A model generated the notes under the pieces. That model did not search any database, had not been told where the DNA came from, and worked only from the letters and a program-made list of their open reading frames with translations. Source: Crossaster papposus (lineage: Eukaryota > Echinodermata > Asteroidea > Velatida > Solasteridae). Taken from it: DNA of 64,000 nt. The DNA lies in NCBI GenBank assembly GCA_037893245.1, contig JBAIAA010000118.1, positions 1,240,001 to 1,304,000 of the forward strand, read 5' to 3'. Below are positions 44,286 to 55,700 of the stretch, one piece after another (the first letter of the stretch is position 1; every line of letters starts with the position of its first letter). Both the position numbers and the translations under genes were made by a program.

Positions 44286-45520
44286 CCCTAACTAATTATA
44301 GGGCCGCCGCAGAATTCCCACGGTCACATACTGTAGCAGTCATATGTTAGGGTACCCGCACGGCGTATTTTGAATTTGTGGAGACAGAAAACCTGCGGCG
44401 GCCGTACGGCCGTTGAAGTGATGGCGCACGGTCACCCAAGGGCATCCCTGTGGCCGTAGGTTTTTGACAAAAACCAAGGCAAACGCAAGGTAGCCGCATG
44501 GCGCTTACAAGGCCACCGTACGGGCACCGTAGGGCCGTCTTAAGGCTGCCCTAGGGCGCCCGTGGAATTCCTGCGGCCGCCGCAATTTGAAGGCCACCGT
44601 ACGCCAGACGTATGGTCGCCGTGGAACCACTCTACGGCATGGCTACGGCGTGTCTAATTGCACGGCGAACCTAGAAATGAAAACAGTTATAACTCCGCGC
44701 TATAATCCCACGGCGACCCCTATACTGCCTGTAAAAGATAGGGATACGCCCTAGAAGACTCTGGGGCCACCGCAGATCTTCTGCGGCCGCCGCAGGTATC
44801 TCTCGATTTCAGGGGGTTAAGGTCGCCGCATCCTGGCCGTATAGCAAATATGACCTAGGTGTTAATGCTTTGCAGCCAAATTAGAAAGTATGGTACATGT
44901 TATAATTTATGTGGTAGGATATCAGGGTACGCCATCTTGGGAGTCTAAACGAGACAACAACAAAAAACAACAACAATGACGGCCCATATGATTTGTGCGG
45001 TGAACGAGTGGCTCTCGCAAAGTTACTGCTGATTAACAATCTTACAAATAAAAGGATGGTTTAAATTAATTCCACAGAAACGTCAATCCGTATTCTAGGT
45101 AGGTCGTGTCTCATTGCATTTTGAAGAAAGATTGTACAAAATAAATCCTAAAACAATTAGTGGCCAAACTGAAGTATCAGTGAAGTAGTTAACGACTAAT
45201 GATACACGTCACGTTCCAACATTATATTTTCACTTTTTCATCCGTGGCATTTATTTCCCAGCTGAAATTACCATTTTGTAAAGGTAAACGCGCCTTTGGC
45301 TACAGAATCTACCCGTGGAATTATAGGACAACGGGTGTAAAATGCGAGCGGGATTTTAATTAAAGGGGGGGAAAAAATTTACGACGAGTACATCGAGAGA
45401 CAAAATTAAGAAAATAAAGGAATAAGTAAATGACCGAATAAAAGTAGCAGATTGAGATTTTGCATTGTTTATAAATCAGATAAAACCAGATAAAACATTT
45501 TGTTCTTAAGTAAATGAGAC
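44286..45520 (+). repeat. Segmental-duplication block matching 54240-55585, with CG-rich foldback
   Basis: AATTATAGGGCCGCCGCAGA starts the shared block. GTCACATACTGTAGCAGTCA, CTGCGGCGGCCGTACGGCCG and GATTTCAGGGGGTTAAGGTC follow in both units. From 44286 to about 44860 it is CG-rich and self-complementary (GCGGCCGCCGCA words). This copy lacks the left end seen in unit 2 at 54188. Confidence 0.8.
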
Positions 45521-46409
45521 GGCAGGGGTAATCCAACCAGTTCAACTACTCCTCTGAAGTTGTTCATGAGTGAAAACAAGATTCAAATGTGATATTGGTT
45601 TTTAAGTACACAGCAGTTTTCATATTTTATGCATCCATTTTCAGTTGAAAGTACTTTTGTAAACTATGTATACAAATAAAAAACAATTGTTTCCACTACA
45701 ATACAGAATTAGTTATCTCCTGTGGATTTATATCAACTGTTTAACTTGTCATGTATTAATACTTCAGATAGTCAATGACGAAGACAATCAAGTACTAATA
45801 CAATCATCGAAAATAAAATCAATAAATACTATATTAAAAAATAATTTTAAATTTTCGATTTTAATGATTAAGAAATAATTGTAAACATTTATAACCTCTT
45901 AAAATAATTAAGTTGCTGTGCCATAAATGTTTATTTGTATTTGGTTTATATGAACAAGCAATATGCACCCCATGGAGTTGTGGCTGGTAATTTAAGTAAT
46001 TTAGCACTTTTTGTTATTTTGCGCTATGATTATAGGCACTAACGTTAGCGTTGTAAATGCATGAACGTTCCACACAGTATACTGGTGCGAAATCGAATTT
46101 GAAAGTTCATTTGTTTCAATTGTTTTTAAACTGCAAGCTTTGCCTCACCTCACATTGTCTCTTGTAAAACGATAGATTGATTATTGTGGTGTTTTCTTTG
46201 GATTATTGGTGCAATTAATATAAGTGCGGAGCACCAAATCTTCGATTTTCTCTGATAGACTGTAGCGTACTTTACTATTGGTCGTAACTTTTACCTACCT
46301 CACGTAAGGGGCGCCCTTCTCCATCGTGGCCTTCTCCTGTTTCACTTTTTAAACGGCCGTGTCTTATTTTCCCTCTCTAGTATCTTTGTTAGCACGTACA
46401 GCCATCTCA
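45521..46409. other. AT-rich DNA, no gene recognised
   Basis: About 46310-46400 (GTAAGGGGCGCCCTTCTCCA, AACGGCCGTGTCTTATTTTC) matches 55587-55700. The rest has no feature that I can support. Confidence 0.45.
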
Positions 46410-47165
46410 TAGAAAATGTCAGTGTGTTTCAGAAAAATGTAATTGCAGTGTCCAGATTTGGAATCAATCTAATGTTTAGTAAATATTTTAGGAAGAAAAA
46501 TCCTTGCTAGACAAGTGCACAGAAAAAATAAATTATGTGGTTTGAGCTTAAACCATGGAGCTGTATAATAAAGATACAGCTCTATGGCTTAAACTATGAA
46601 CTTGAGAAACTTTAAATAAATCACAATTAATAATAATAATCACACGTGTAAATAATAACATAATTATGTCACACAATGGATTCCAATTTGCTTGCTTTTA
46701 TTTTGCATTGATACACTACAGATAATGTAATTACTACTGCCATAGTAATAATATGCTTATTAATGTTTACTAATGTTATAAAACCAAAATAATAAAAAAA
46801 CTACCCCCACCTTTCTATGAATTTAAAACCGAAATAAAAACTTGCGATGTCATTTTCGAATATATTGTTCATACTATGTTCATACTATGCAAAGATACAT
46901 TTGGCAGTTCTTCAGAGGCCAAAATTTAATAGGACACCCTGTACGGCTTTAACTTCGAATTGTGAGTGTTTCTAGATATTTGTGCGATATGAACACGATA
47001 TAAAAGATTTGTACAATTGTTGTCTTGTAAGAAGGCAAAATAAAACCGTTATTGAAAAGCAACATTTGACAGGGCGGCATAACATTTTAACATGGCGGCA
47101 TAACAAATATGACAGAACAGCGTAACATTTACACAGGGCGGGCTACCCTGCTAACACTGATTGTG
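46410..47165 (+). repeat. Segmental-duplication block matching 58998-59718
   Basis: GAAAATGTCAGTGTGTTTCA, TGTCCAGATTTGGAATCAAT, GGACACCCTGTACGGCTTTA and ACAGGGCGGCATAACATTTT occur in the same order in both. Short tandem ACAGGGCGGCATAACA words lie at 47068-47140. Confidence 0.85.
46545..46590. other. Hairpin inside the duplicated block
   Basis: GAGCTTAAACCATGGAGCTGTAT is mirrored, with mismatches, by ATACAGCTCTATGGCTTAAACT around a 7-nt AATAAAG loop. It is kept in the second copy at 59141-59187, where the left arm reads GCTTAAGCCATAGAGCTG, so pairing is kept or improved despite base changes. The central AATAAA could act as a polyadenylation hexamer, but there is no gene to attach it to. Confidence 0.6.
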
Positions 47166-47485
47166 CATGAGAATACTACTTATTTAGAAAGGATTTTAAT
47201 GCATTTTTAACCACCATCAATGCTGCCACTGTGTCACTCTCGACCTGTCTGCTACCGCATGTACGAATTAATATAAGGCAATGTTTTTAATATCCCAACA
47301 TGGCCGCCGGTTACTTCACGACTCGCTATCCCATCAATGTACGATCGACCTATCCAGTTATAGAGATCAGCGGGCAGACTACAGACACGGTACTATGGTG
47401 ATCTAAAGATGACACCGAGAATGCCTCTCCGTCGCCACCACCGTCGCCTCAACTCATTTGGTTCAACTCATCTCACGGAGTGTAT
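47166..47485 (+). repeat. Junction between duplication units 1 and 2
   Basis: 47178-47253 (ACTTATTTAGAAAGGATTTT to ACTCTCGACCTGTCTGC) is repeated at 60468-60544. 47370-47490 appears inverted at about 29803-29975. A short frame here (47409-47615) is not convincing as a gene. Confidence 0.65.
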
Positions 47486-48298
47486 AGCCCTATACAATGA
47501 TATCGGATTTGCTCATAGTTTCTCTGAGGATCGACATGATAAAACAAATCCCATCCCCCTAATTCGCTCGGGCGGATTACTATTACGACCAGGCCGGATT
47601 ATTGTTTCAGGTTAAAACAGCTTAAATGAACACATTGGCGTTACATTATAGGCTAGATTACGACCCATAATCTAATAATCGACCAATTAATTTTAAACAA
47701 AATCGGCCCGCAATGTAATAATGATTGTCCCATAATGTAATTATTTCGTCCTATTTCGTGTAACTGAGGGGACCTGTAATAAAATAACTAAAATCAAATG
47801 AATTAGTCCAAACGGTCTTTAAATTAATAACAATAAAGTCCGCATTATTATGGATTTAAGAATATTTCAGGGAACCAAAATATTGTTTACTACTTTTGTT
47901 GAGTGATCGTTTATTTATGTCCCTTTTGGGGGGCATTTTTTCAAAGCGTTCATACCGTGAACCAGCGGCGTACCTAGTATAGTAATCCGCTCGAGTGAAT
48001 TAGTGGGCTGGGATTTGTTTTTTTGTCATATCCTCAATGCGCGTCATATGTTTACCATGCAATCCCATGATGCTTTCAGAATGTTACAAAAAAGGTTTTA
48101 GTATGCTTACGTCAACTCGTGGTTCAACGACAGTGCTACACAAAGCGACAGAGCACAGTCAACCTGTTCCCGCGCACGATTCTCCCCGCATGGATCTTAT
48201 CGACATCGACACCGCTCACTATAACTCCTTGACGCCCTGATTATAATACTGTTTTATCACACACAATTTGTTGGCATATTTTGCACTATAATAACACC
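47486..48298 (+). repeat. Upstream part of duplication unit 2 (matches 30361-31144)
   Basis: ATAGCCCTATACAATGATAT begins the shared block. Compared with unit 1 it has an extra CGTCCTATTTCGTGTAACTG-containing stretch of about 90 bp (47745-47830) and lacks the long T-rich tract. It likely holds the promoter region of copy B. Confidence 0.75.
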
Positions 48299-49542
48299 AT
48301 GATGTCTCAAAAGTGTCTGCTCTGCGTATTATTTGCAACTGCGACTGTGTGGATTGTGGTGATGCTCGCGGCAGGCCCAAAATTTAGACCGAACGTGTTG
48401 CCCAATCATTTGATCGTGTCATCTTGGAGAGAAAAAAAGAGTTCTGATGTACTGCCACATCACTCGAGTTCTCTGGACGCTGATACTCAAGATACCCGCA
48501 ATCAGTCGAAGCTTCAACCCTCTGGAAACCTTTCGAACGCTACTGGACTTTTGCCGAGACCTGTGTTGTTGTTTGCAAACATGCGAACGGGGTCTTCCTT
48601 TATAGGTGATGTTCTTGGAAGCAACACAGATGCCTTCTACCATTTCGAGCCCGGACTTGCTCTGGAGATGACTGTGTTGGCAAACATGAAATCCGTGAGG
48701 GGTTTAGGGCTCACCTACAACCTGGCCAGCTTGTGCATCAACATGATGGCGAAGTTGTACCGGTGTGACTTTCGTGGTTTAGACTTCTACCTGCAGTACC
48801 TTTCCAACAGCGGACTGCAGGCGATTCGACGCTTTACACCAAGACTCTACGATGCTTGCCGCTCCCGCTCAAAATCTAAAACTGCGACTGGCAGATGCAG
48901 TATCACGCGTGACATGGCGACAAGTGCGTGCAAGAGAAGCAAATACGTTATCATCAAGACGATCAGAATCCCATTAATCGAAATGCTGACTCCATTAATC
49001 AAAGACTACGGCTTGGACCTAAAGGTCATCCACTTGATTCGAGACCCTCGCCCCATGATTGCCTCCTGGGCGATCGCTTCATCCAAACACAATCTTCGCA
49101 ACGACGTCAAGTTGTCAAAAGTATATCAGGACAAATTGTCTAACTACTGCAGAGACGGCAAGGCAAACCAGAGGCGGGGAAAGACCCGTCGTGGCAAAGA
49201 AGGTACCTGTTCCTGCGGTACGAAGATATGGCATCGAATCCTACTGCTACCTCCCTGAAGATCTTCAGGTTTCTTGGTTACAGGCAGTTACCAAAGACAG
49301 TGCAACGATGGATCAAGGACAACACCAAATCAGGAACACCTAAACACCTGTTTGGTACAAAACGGAATTCGAGTCAAATTTACCAGGCGTGGCGTAGCTC
49401 CAGGCATTTTGAGCTGGCCAAAGCTATCGAAGAGGTGGGACAATGTCGCGAGATGATGGGAATGATAGAATACGGCCTGCTGGAAGATGAGCGACACCAA
49501 AGAAACTTGTCTCGATCGCTATATTGGCATCTGAAGGTATAA
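48299..49542 (+). pseudogene. Carbohydrate sulfotransferase, copy B, frameshifted
   Basis: Very similar to the intact gene at 31145-32386. It keeps the N-terminal membrane segment, the 5'-phosphosulfate motif (NMRTGSSF), the FEP motif and the 3'-phosphate motif (IHLIRDPRPMIAS). At 49169/49170 one base is missing relative to copy A (AACCAGAGG against AACCTAGAGG). The frame then runs out at a stop ending 49258, while the family C-terminus (from SLKIFRFLGY to CREMMGMIEY) continues in the next frame to 49542. About 85 C-terminal residues of the sulfotransferase domain would be lost. Most other differences between the copies are single substitutions that keep the frame, so decay is young or the deletion is a sequencing error. 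Starting at ATG 48299 matches copy A. Confidence 0.85.
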
Positions 49543-50261
49543 TTTCACTAACTAAAACCACAGACAAACGTTCAGCCGCACCCCCCCCCCCCCCCCCCCC
49601 CCTTCGTCCCCGCTACAAACAAATCACAATGTACAACAATTATATATAGGTTTTCCCGGTCAATTTCCGCAAATGAGCAGCCAATTAAATTTCCGTGCGT
49701 TTAAATTAAAGCAATTTTGCCTCTACAGTTTTTACCATGTTCCAAATTCAGAATTTGGGCATTCAATATAGTTTTGAGGCATTCAAATTCCTGTATCGGT
49801 GTGTTCAATTTAGCATATCTTTTTTCGTGACGCACAACAGTCATTCAATTTAGCAAAGCTAGTTCGACTAAAGATATTTGCGATTTTCTTTTTTTGTGTG
49901 TAAAGAGGCTACTAATTTTGCTCAATGAGAATTCAAATAAGTATACGACAACAAATCAATTGTGCTATAGACATCTGTTTTGTTTCTTCACTTTAAAGTC
50001 AGTCAAACTTTTTTTTGTATTCGTTTATGTTTCCTCAGCTTTAATTTTGAGCCTATATAGTGGCTTTTTTTTTTTTAGGGTGGAGGGAGTTTATTGTTTG
50101 GGTGTTTTTATTGCTGTTTTTCTCTTGGTTTCCCATTGTTTATTTACGTTGATTCCCGTGCCAATAAGTAAACCATATTTATGCCTTTAACATTATAAAG
50201 GAAACAACATTTCAACAGCGTTATTTAGATTGCACAAATGACAGAAATGCCTGCTCAATAA
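49543..50261. other. 3' flank of copy B and unique AT-rich DNA
   Basis: Similarity to unit 1 stops at about 49673 (TTTTCCCGGTCAATTTCCGC). A poly-C run lies at 49581-49602. The 1.7-kb repeats and the MITE found at this place in unit 1 are absent. No gene is seen. Confidence 0.55.
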
Positions 50262-51020
50262 TTATCTGTAGCACGTCGCTGGGTGATTTTGTATGTTTTA
50301 TTGTTTAAAGTTGGTTACTCACTAGTGATGGGTTATCTGTAGCACGTCGCTGGGTGATTTTATGTGTTTTATTGTGTAAAGTGGTTAACTCACTAGTGAT
50401 GGGTTATCTGTAGCACGTCGCTGGGTGATTTTATATGTTTTATTGTGTAAAGTTGGTTACTCACTAGTGATGGGTTATCTGTAGCACGTCGCTGGGTGAT
50501 TTTATGTGTTTTATTGTGTAAAGTGGTTAACTCACTATTGATGGGTTATCTGTAGCACGTCGCTGGGTGATTTTATGTGTTTTATTTTGTAAAGTTGGTT
50601 ACTCACAAGTGATGGGTTATCTGTAGCACGTCGCTGGGTGATTTTATATGTTTTATTGTGTAAAGTTGGTTACTCACTAGTGATGGGTTATCTGTAGCAC
50701 GTCGCTGGGTGATTTTATGTGTTTTATTTTGTAAAGTTGGTTACTCACAAGTGATGGGTTATCTGTAGCACGTCGCTGGGTGATTTTATATGTTTTATTG
50801 TGTAAAGTTGGTTACTCACTAGTGATGGGTTATCTGTAGCACGTCGATGGGTGATTTTATGTGTTTTATTGTGTAAAGTTGGTTACTCACTAGTGATGGG
50901 TTATCTATAGCACGTTGCTGGGGGATTTTATGTGTTTTATTGTGTAAAGTGGTTACTCACTAGTGATGGGTTATCTGTCCGTCGCTGGGTGATTTTATAT
51001 GTTTTATTGTGTAAAGTTGG
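50262..51020 (+). repeat. 71-bp minisatellite (unit 2), longer array
   Basis: Same unit as at 36541-37075 (TCTGTAGCACGTCGCTGGGT, TAAAGTTGGTTACTCACTAG), with about eleven copies here against about eight there. Variants such as AAAGTGGTTAACTCACTATT are private to this array. The alternating 142-bp pattern is visible in the middle. Confidence 0.9.
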
Positions 51021-51447
51021 TTATCAAATACTGATGGTTAATAATTTATGTACCATGTCATTGTGTGATGGGTTATATGACTTATCGTGTAGGGTGATTG
51101 TATTTTTTTTTTATTGAGTGAAGTAGATTACCCACTAACGGATGGGTATTAACCAGTAATATATCGTTGGGCAAAACAAAAACGTTCATTGCTATTTTAC
51201 GCAGTAGCTTAAAATAATAAAGACCTCTAACATGTGGGAAACCTACACCGGTTAACCAGAAACATTGGTTAATCATGTTAACTAATAATGATTGGATATT
51301 ACTTCATTGGGTTAACACATATTAGGGAGCATAACCTGTTCAGTAATAACCAGTTTACATAATATGTTTGTTAATAAAATGTATAGTATTATGTTGGGCA
51401 GTATAAACAATTGTAAACAATTAAACACCAACAACGTTTAAAGTTTT
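51021..51447 (+). repeat. Segmental-duplication block matching 37076-37515
   Basis: AAATACTGATGGTTAATAAT through ACACCAACAACGTTTAAAGT in the same order as unit 1. Small deletions occur, as in GATTGGATATTACTTCATTG. Confidence 0.8.
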
Positions 51448-51770
51448 GATGTGTGTGTGCGTTTGTTTTTGATTGAAATAGGGGACGTATGACAAAGGGA
51501 ACAATGGGGTCCCCTATTCCGCAAAGGTCCCCGATTCAGACTCGTGTGCAAATCCTATGGCGATCATCCGAAAACGTTAGAGTACAAACAAAAGAGGGAA
51601 GACGGTCGGACAATGCCCCGTCCCCTATTGACGGCATTTACCCACTTGTTTGCGTTTGTAAACACCTCCCATTATGGACGTCGGACAAAATAATTTGGGG
51701 GCAAGCAAATGGGTCACGATTGACAGAAGGTCCACACATCGAGTACAAACAAAAGAGGGATAACGGTCAG
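51448..51770 (+). repeat. Diverged copy of the 209-bp repeat
   Basis: ACAAATCCTATGGCGATCAT, CGTTAGAGTACAAACAAAAG and TCGGACAAAATAATTTGGGG follow the unit at 41888-42515. About one and a half units remain. The 117-codon frame here is a repeat artefact. Confidence 0.75.
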
Positions 51771-52150
51771 ACAAAATCCGGGCTGTACATTATTCCTCCA
51801 AGTACAATGGTCTCAAAACACAGATTGTGTACTACGGAGTAACTACGGAGACGTTCACAAATCACCGCCAATTAAGGATTTGTTTGGTCAAGTTGCGTTC
51901 ATCTGAAAGATAACAATATTCATCAAGATATTGTTGAAGATTTCGTTAAAGATTTCGAAGAAAAGGTAAATAAAAGCATGGATGTAAATTTGACGAACTG
52001 TTCCAACATTTAATATAAACAGGCTCAGGTACGGGAGACAAACTGTGGGAATGTGGGGGGTGGGGGGGGGGGGGGTTGGCTTCGGGTATAGAAGACTCAA
52101 CGCAGGGAAAGTTGTGGGGGCTTCGGGTATATGAGACCCTAACGCCATCG
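51771..52150 (+). repeat. Segmental-duplication block matching 42955-43260
   Basis: AAAATCCGGGCTGTACATTA and TACGGAGTAACTACGGAGAC recur. A poly-G run lies at 52058-52074. Between GATAACAATATTCATCAAGA and CAGGCTCAGGTACGGGAGAC there is an insertion of about 110 bp not present in unit 1. Confidence 0.75.
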
Positions 52151-52216
52151 GGGTTGGGGGTTGATGATGGCGGGTGGTGAAATGATCTTCCGTGGAGATG
52201 GTGTGATGTTGCTCAC

Positions 52217-52830
52217 TCAGGTATAGGTCAGGAAATCTTTGAGGAGGTCTTGACCATGGGGCCTGATGACAAAGGTGTCATCGACGTATCGTACCCAGAT
52301 GCTGGACTTGAAGTCTGCGGTGAGAAGTGAAGGTGTTTCTAATTCCTCCATGAAGATGTTGGCTAGGACCGGGGATAGGCCTATAGGAGATCCCATGGAG
52401 GTCCCAACCGTTTGCTTGAAGTAGCTGAATGACACGCATAGATGGATGAGGTCGGTGATCTGGGTGGAGGATAGAGCTAGCTGTGCGTTCGGAGCTGGAG
52501 TCGTGGTCCAACCGCTGCTTGGCTAGTTGGAAGGCTTCGTCGGTGGGGACGTTGGTGAATAAGGAGACCACGTCGAAGCTCACCATGCATGATGTCAGTG
52601 GGGTTGAGAGTGAGGTTCTTGGTGAGATTGACGAACTGGGTGGGGTTGGTGATGGGGTGTGTTGCCCACCAAGGGCTGGAGGATGCTGGAGAGATGAAGG
52701 GCTGTCTCGTAGGTGGGTGATCCTCTTGAGAATACGATGAGCCATATGGGGTGTCTTGCTTGTGGATGTTGGGTTGGCCGAAGAATCTTGGGTAGGATGA
52801 GGCTGACAGGCAGAGACGGCGATATATTGC
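52217..52830 (-). pseudogene. Penelope-like reverse transcriptase fragment, frameshifted
   Basis: Three successive minus-strand frames each carry a reverse-transcriptase motif in the right order. FFGQPNIHKQDTP lies near 52790, SFDVVSLFTNVPTDEAFQL near 52575, and MGSPIG..ANIFMEEL then RYVDDTFVI lie between 52400 and 52260. This 'GxPKIHK', 'SFDVxSLFTNVP', 'MGSP', 'RYVDDTF' set is typical of Penelope-like elements and their relatives. The frame changes between motifs show that it is dead. No GIY-YIG endonuclease part is visible. It has no counterpart in unit 1, so it inserted after, or was lost from, one duplicate. Confidence 0.75.
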
Positions 52831-53024
52831 TCCTAAACTCATTATGTGGTTGAGCAAATACTACCCCCTACCACGGAATAACCCACTTGCGGGTTATTAT
52901 GTGGTTTGAGCAAAATTCTTGTTCTCGGTTTGTGTCACTCTGAATCACGGGTTACTCTGTCAACAGTCACAACTTGTTACATGATTACCTGCATGATTTC
53001 CAAACCTTTTCCATAGTTAGAATT

Positions 53025-53260
53025 TGTATAGGGCGTGTTATGGCCGCGTCGTTAAGAGCACGTGGACTCAAGCTCTGGTGTTTCTAATCAACGCAGCAGA
53101 GTGTGGGTTCGAGTCCCGGTCTTGACAGGTGTGTCCTTAAGCAAGGCACTTAACCACTATTGCTTCGGATGGGACGTAAACCATCAAACGATCGTAACTC
53201 AGGTAAATTAAGCTATTTTTAGAAGCTGGATAAAGGATCATTTGAAGAAAGTTCAGGCCT
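53025..53260 (+). mobile_element. tRNA-derived SINE
   Basis: The head runs from about 53031 to 53127, with a perfect B-box GGTTCGAGTCC at 53106-53116 inside a T-arm-like GTGGGTTCGAGTCCCGGT and an A-box-like GGCCGCGTCGTTAAGAG. It is followed by GTGTCCTTAAGCAAGGCACT and CGGATGGGACGTAAA, a conserved body I have seen with invertebrate and fish tRNA-SINEs. The 3' limit is not clear. Confidence 0.65.
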
Positions 53261-54187
53261 ACCATATATGGTAACTACAGCCCAAACCAACAAGTATAGG
53301 GCCCAAGGCGCTTGCACTTTTGATGGGGGTGTTTTTCAGAATTTAGCGTGTGTTCTCAATGGGGAAAATTAGTAGATTCCCGGGCTGTATTAAAACTACT
53401 CAATTATATAATTGTATTTAAAATACTTGTAGGCGGGTCAAAACTTGGCTACAATAGCAAGGAAAGAACAATCTTATAACAGGCGAAAAGACTAAATTTG
53501 TATCTACCTTCGATTGTTCATAAAATGGTTGTGCATTTCCCCCAAAAAAATGGTAATTTGGTAATTGTGCGTTAGAGTGTGTGCGGCAGGTTTGTCTTGC
53601 ATGGCCAGTGTGGACAAAAAAAATCACCGTCACAAATCATTGCTGATTGACGCATGCAAAACATTATGATAGAAACAAAAACCAGCTCTTTAGCACGTTT
53701 AATCTGAAAAGTAGTGTACACCATTTGCTTTGTTGTAATTTTCGAAAATGGGTGGGCTAGGGGATTCATATTGTGTAGTGAATATTGTGATGTTGACTTG
53801 TTTTTTGGTTTGTACTTCATGGTATGCTGGAAAATCAAGAAAGATATGCTGATTTTGTAGTGTGGTACGTTCCTTTACTCCCTTCATACGAAACCGGGCC
53901 ATTTACATGTATACATAAACCTCAACAAGTTAAAATATTACGATGTTACAGCCTGTGGTGAACGGTCACATTACATACATATACCTGCTCTTACATTGAA
54001 TCTAGCAAAGCATCACACTCAATTTTGGAAGCCAACGAGCTTTTGAGTTTGTTTAGTGGCTCAAAGTAGATTTGCATTGTGAATTTGTCAATAATTGGGC
54101 AGCCCTGTGTATGTAAAGTGAAAAGATCGCACATTACACGGTTCAAATGGTTACACGTATCAAAAGGCCTTATTATGTTTGGGTTAA
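53261..54187. other. Unique DNA, no gene recognised
   Basis: No motif, RNA or repeat can be supported. Frames of 70-90 codons on the minus strand lack features. Confidence 0.35.
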
Positions 54188-54818
54188 GCCCAAGTCACAT
54201 TTGCCGCGGCGGCCGTGGGGTCTAAAATATCTACGGCCAATAGCAATTATAGAACCGCCGCAGCATTCCCACGGTCACATACTGTAGCAGTCACATACGT
54301 TAGGGTAGCCGCACGGCGTATTTTAAATTTGTGGAGACAGAAAACCTGCGGCGGCCGTACGGCCGTTGAAGTGATGGCGCACAGTCGCCTAAGGGCATCC
54401 CTGCGGCGGCCGTAGGTTTTTGAAAAAAACCAAGGCAGACGCAAGGTAGCCGCAAGGCACCGTAGGGCCGCCTTAAGGCTGCCCTAGGGCGCCCGTGGAA
54501 TTCCTGCGGCCGCAAAAGCCAATTAGTAATTCATAAGCCGCACGGCAAACGCAAGGCCACCGTACGCCCGACGTATGGTCGCCCTGGAACCGCTCTACGG
54601 CATGGCTACGACGTGTCTAATTGCACGACGAACCTAGAAATGAAAACAGTTATAACTCCGCGCTATAATCCCACGGCGAACCCTGCGGCCTGTAAAAGAT
54701 AGGGATACGCCCTAGGGCGACCCTGAGGCCACCGCAGATCCTCTGCGGCCGCCGCAGGTATCTCTCGATTTCAGGGGGTTAAGGTCGCCGTATCCTGGCC
54801 GTAGAGCAAATGTGACCT
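54188..54818. mobile_element. CG-rich foldback element, more complete copy
   Basis: AAGTCACATTTGCCGCGGCG (about 54190) is mirrored by CGGCCGTAGAGCAAATGTGA (ends about 54815). The interior is made of CTGCGGCGGCCGTACGGCCG- and GCGGCCGCCGCAGG-like words. The partial copy in unit 1 lies at 44286-44860. Confidence 0.7.
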
Positions 54819-55700
54819 ATGTGTTAATGCTCTGCAGCCAAATTAGAAAGTATGGTACATGTATATACTTTATGTGGTAGGATATCAGGGTACGCCATCT
54901 TGAAAATCTAAACGAGACAACAACAACAAAACACAACAATGACGGCCCATATGATTTGTGCGGTGAACGAGTGGCTTTCGCAAAGTTACTGCTGATTATC
55001 AATCTTACAAATAAAAAGATGGTTAACATTAATTCCGTCAATCCGTATTCTAGGTAGGTCGTGTCTCATTACATTTTGAAGAAAAATTGTACAAAATAAA
55101 TCCTAAAACAATTAGTGGCCAAACTGAAGTATCAGTGAAGAAGTTAACGAGTAATGATACACGTCACGTTCATCCATTTTTTCATCTTTTTATCCGTGGC
55201 ATTTTTTTTTCCACCTGAAATTACCATTTTGTGAAGTTTTATTAGCATCAAAGATAGTAGAGAGAGGAAGATAGGACATTGGGTATCTCTTTGTACGGTG
55301 ACCTGGGAAACACGATGACGTCATCAAATTGGGCCATGAGGAAGGGCGCCGCTTACGGCAGGTAGGTAAACGTGCCTTTGGCTCACAGAATCTACACGTG
55401 GAATTATAGGACAACGGGTGTAAAATGCGAGCGGGATTTTAATTAAAGAGGGGAACAAATAACGACGAGTACATCGAGAAAAGAAATAAGAAAATAATAA
55501 AGGAATAAGTGAATGACCGAATAAAAGTAGCAGATTGAGATTTTGCATTGTTTTTAAATCAGATAAAACCAGATCAAACATTTCGTAAGGGGCGCCCTTC
55601 CCAATCGTGACTTCTGTGCAATTACTTTCCGTTTCACGTTTTAAACGGCCGTGTCCTATCTTCCCCTCTCTAGTATATTTGTTAGCACGTACAACGATCT
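54819..55700 (+). repeat. Segmental-duplication block matching 44860-45520 and 46310-46400
   Basis: AATGCTCTGCAGCCAAATTA, CGGCCCATATGATTTGTGCG, GTGGAATTATAGGACAACGG and GGGCGCCCTTCCCAATCGTG follow unit 1 order. About 120 bp at 55237-55360 (GAAGTTTTATTAGCATCAAA to CGGCAGGTAGGTAAACG) are an insertion relative to unit 1. Confidence 0.8.

Noticed and set aside
48281-48298. Extended N-terminus of sulfotransferase copy B
   Set aside because: The extension begins at a TTG codon. The ATG at 48299 is shared with copy A, where the same upstream bases are not needed.
52483-52740. 85-codon plus-strand frame
   Set aside because: It is a shadow of the Penelope-type reverse transcriptase motifs on the minus strand.
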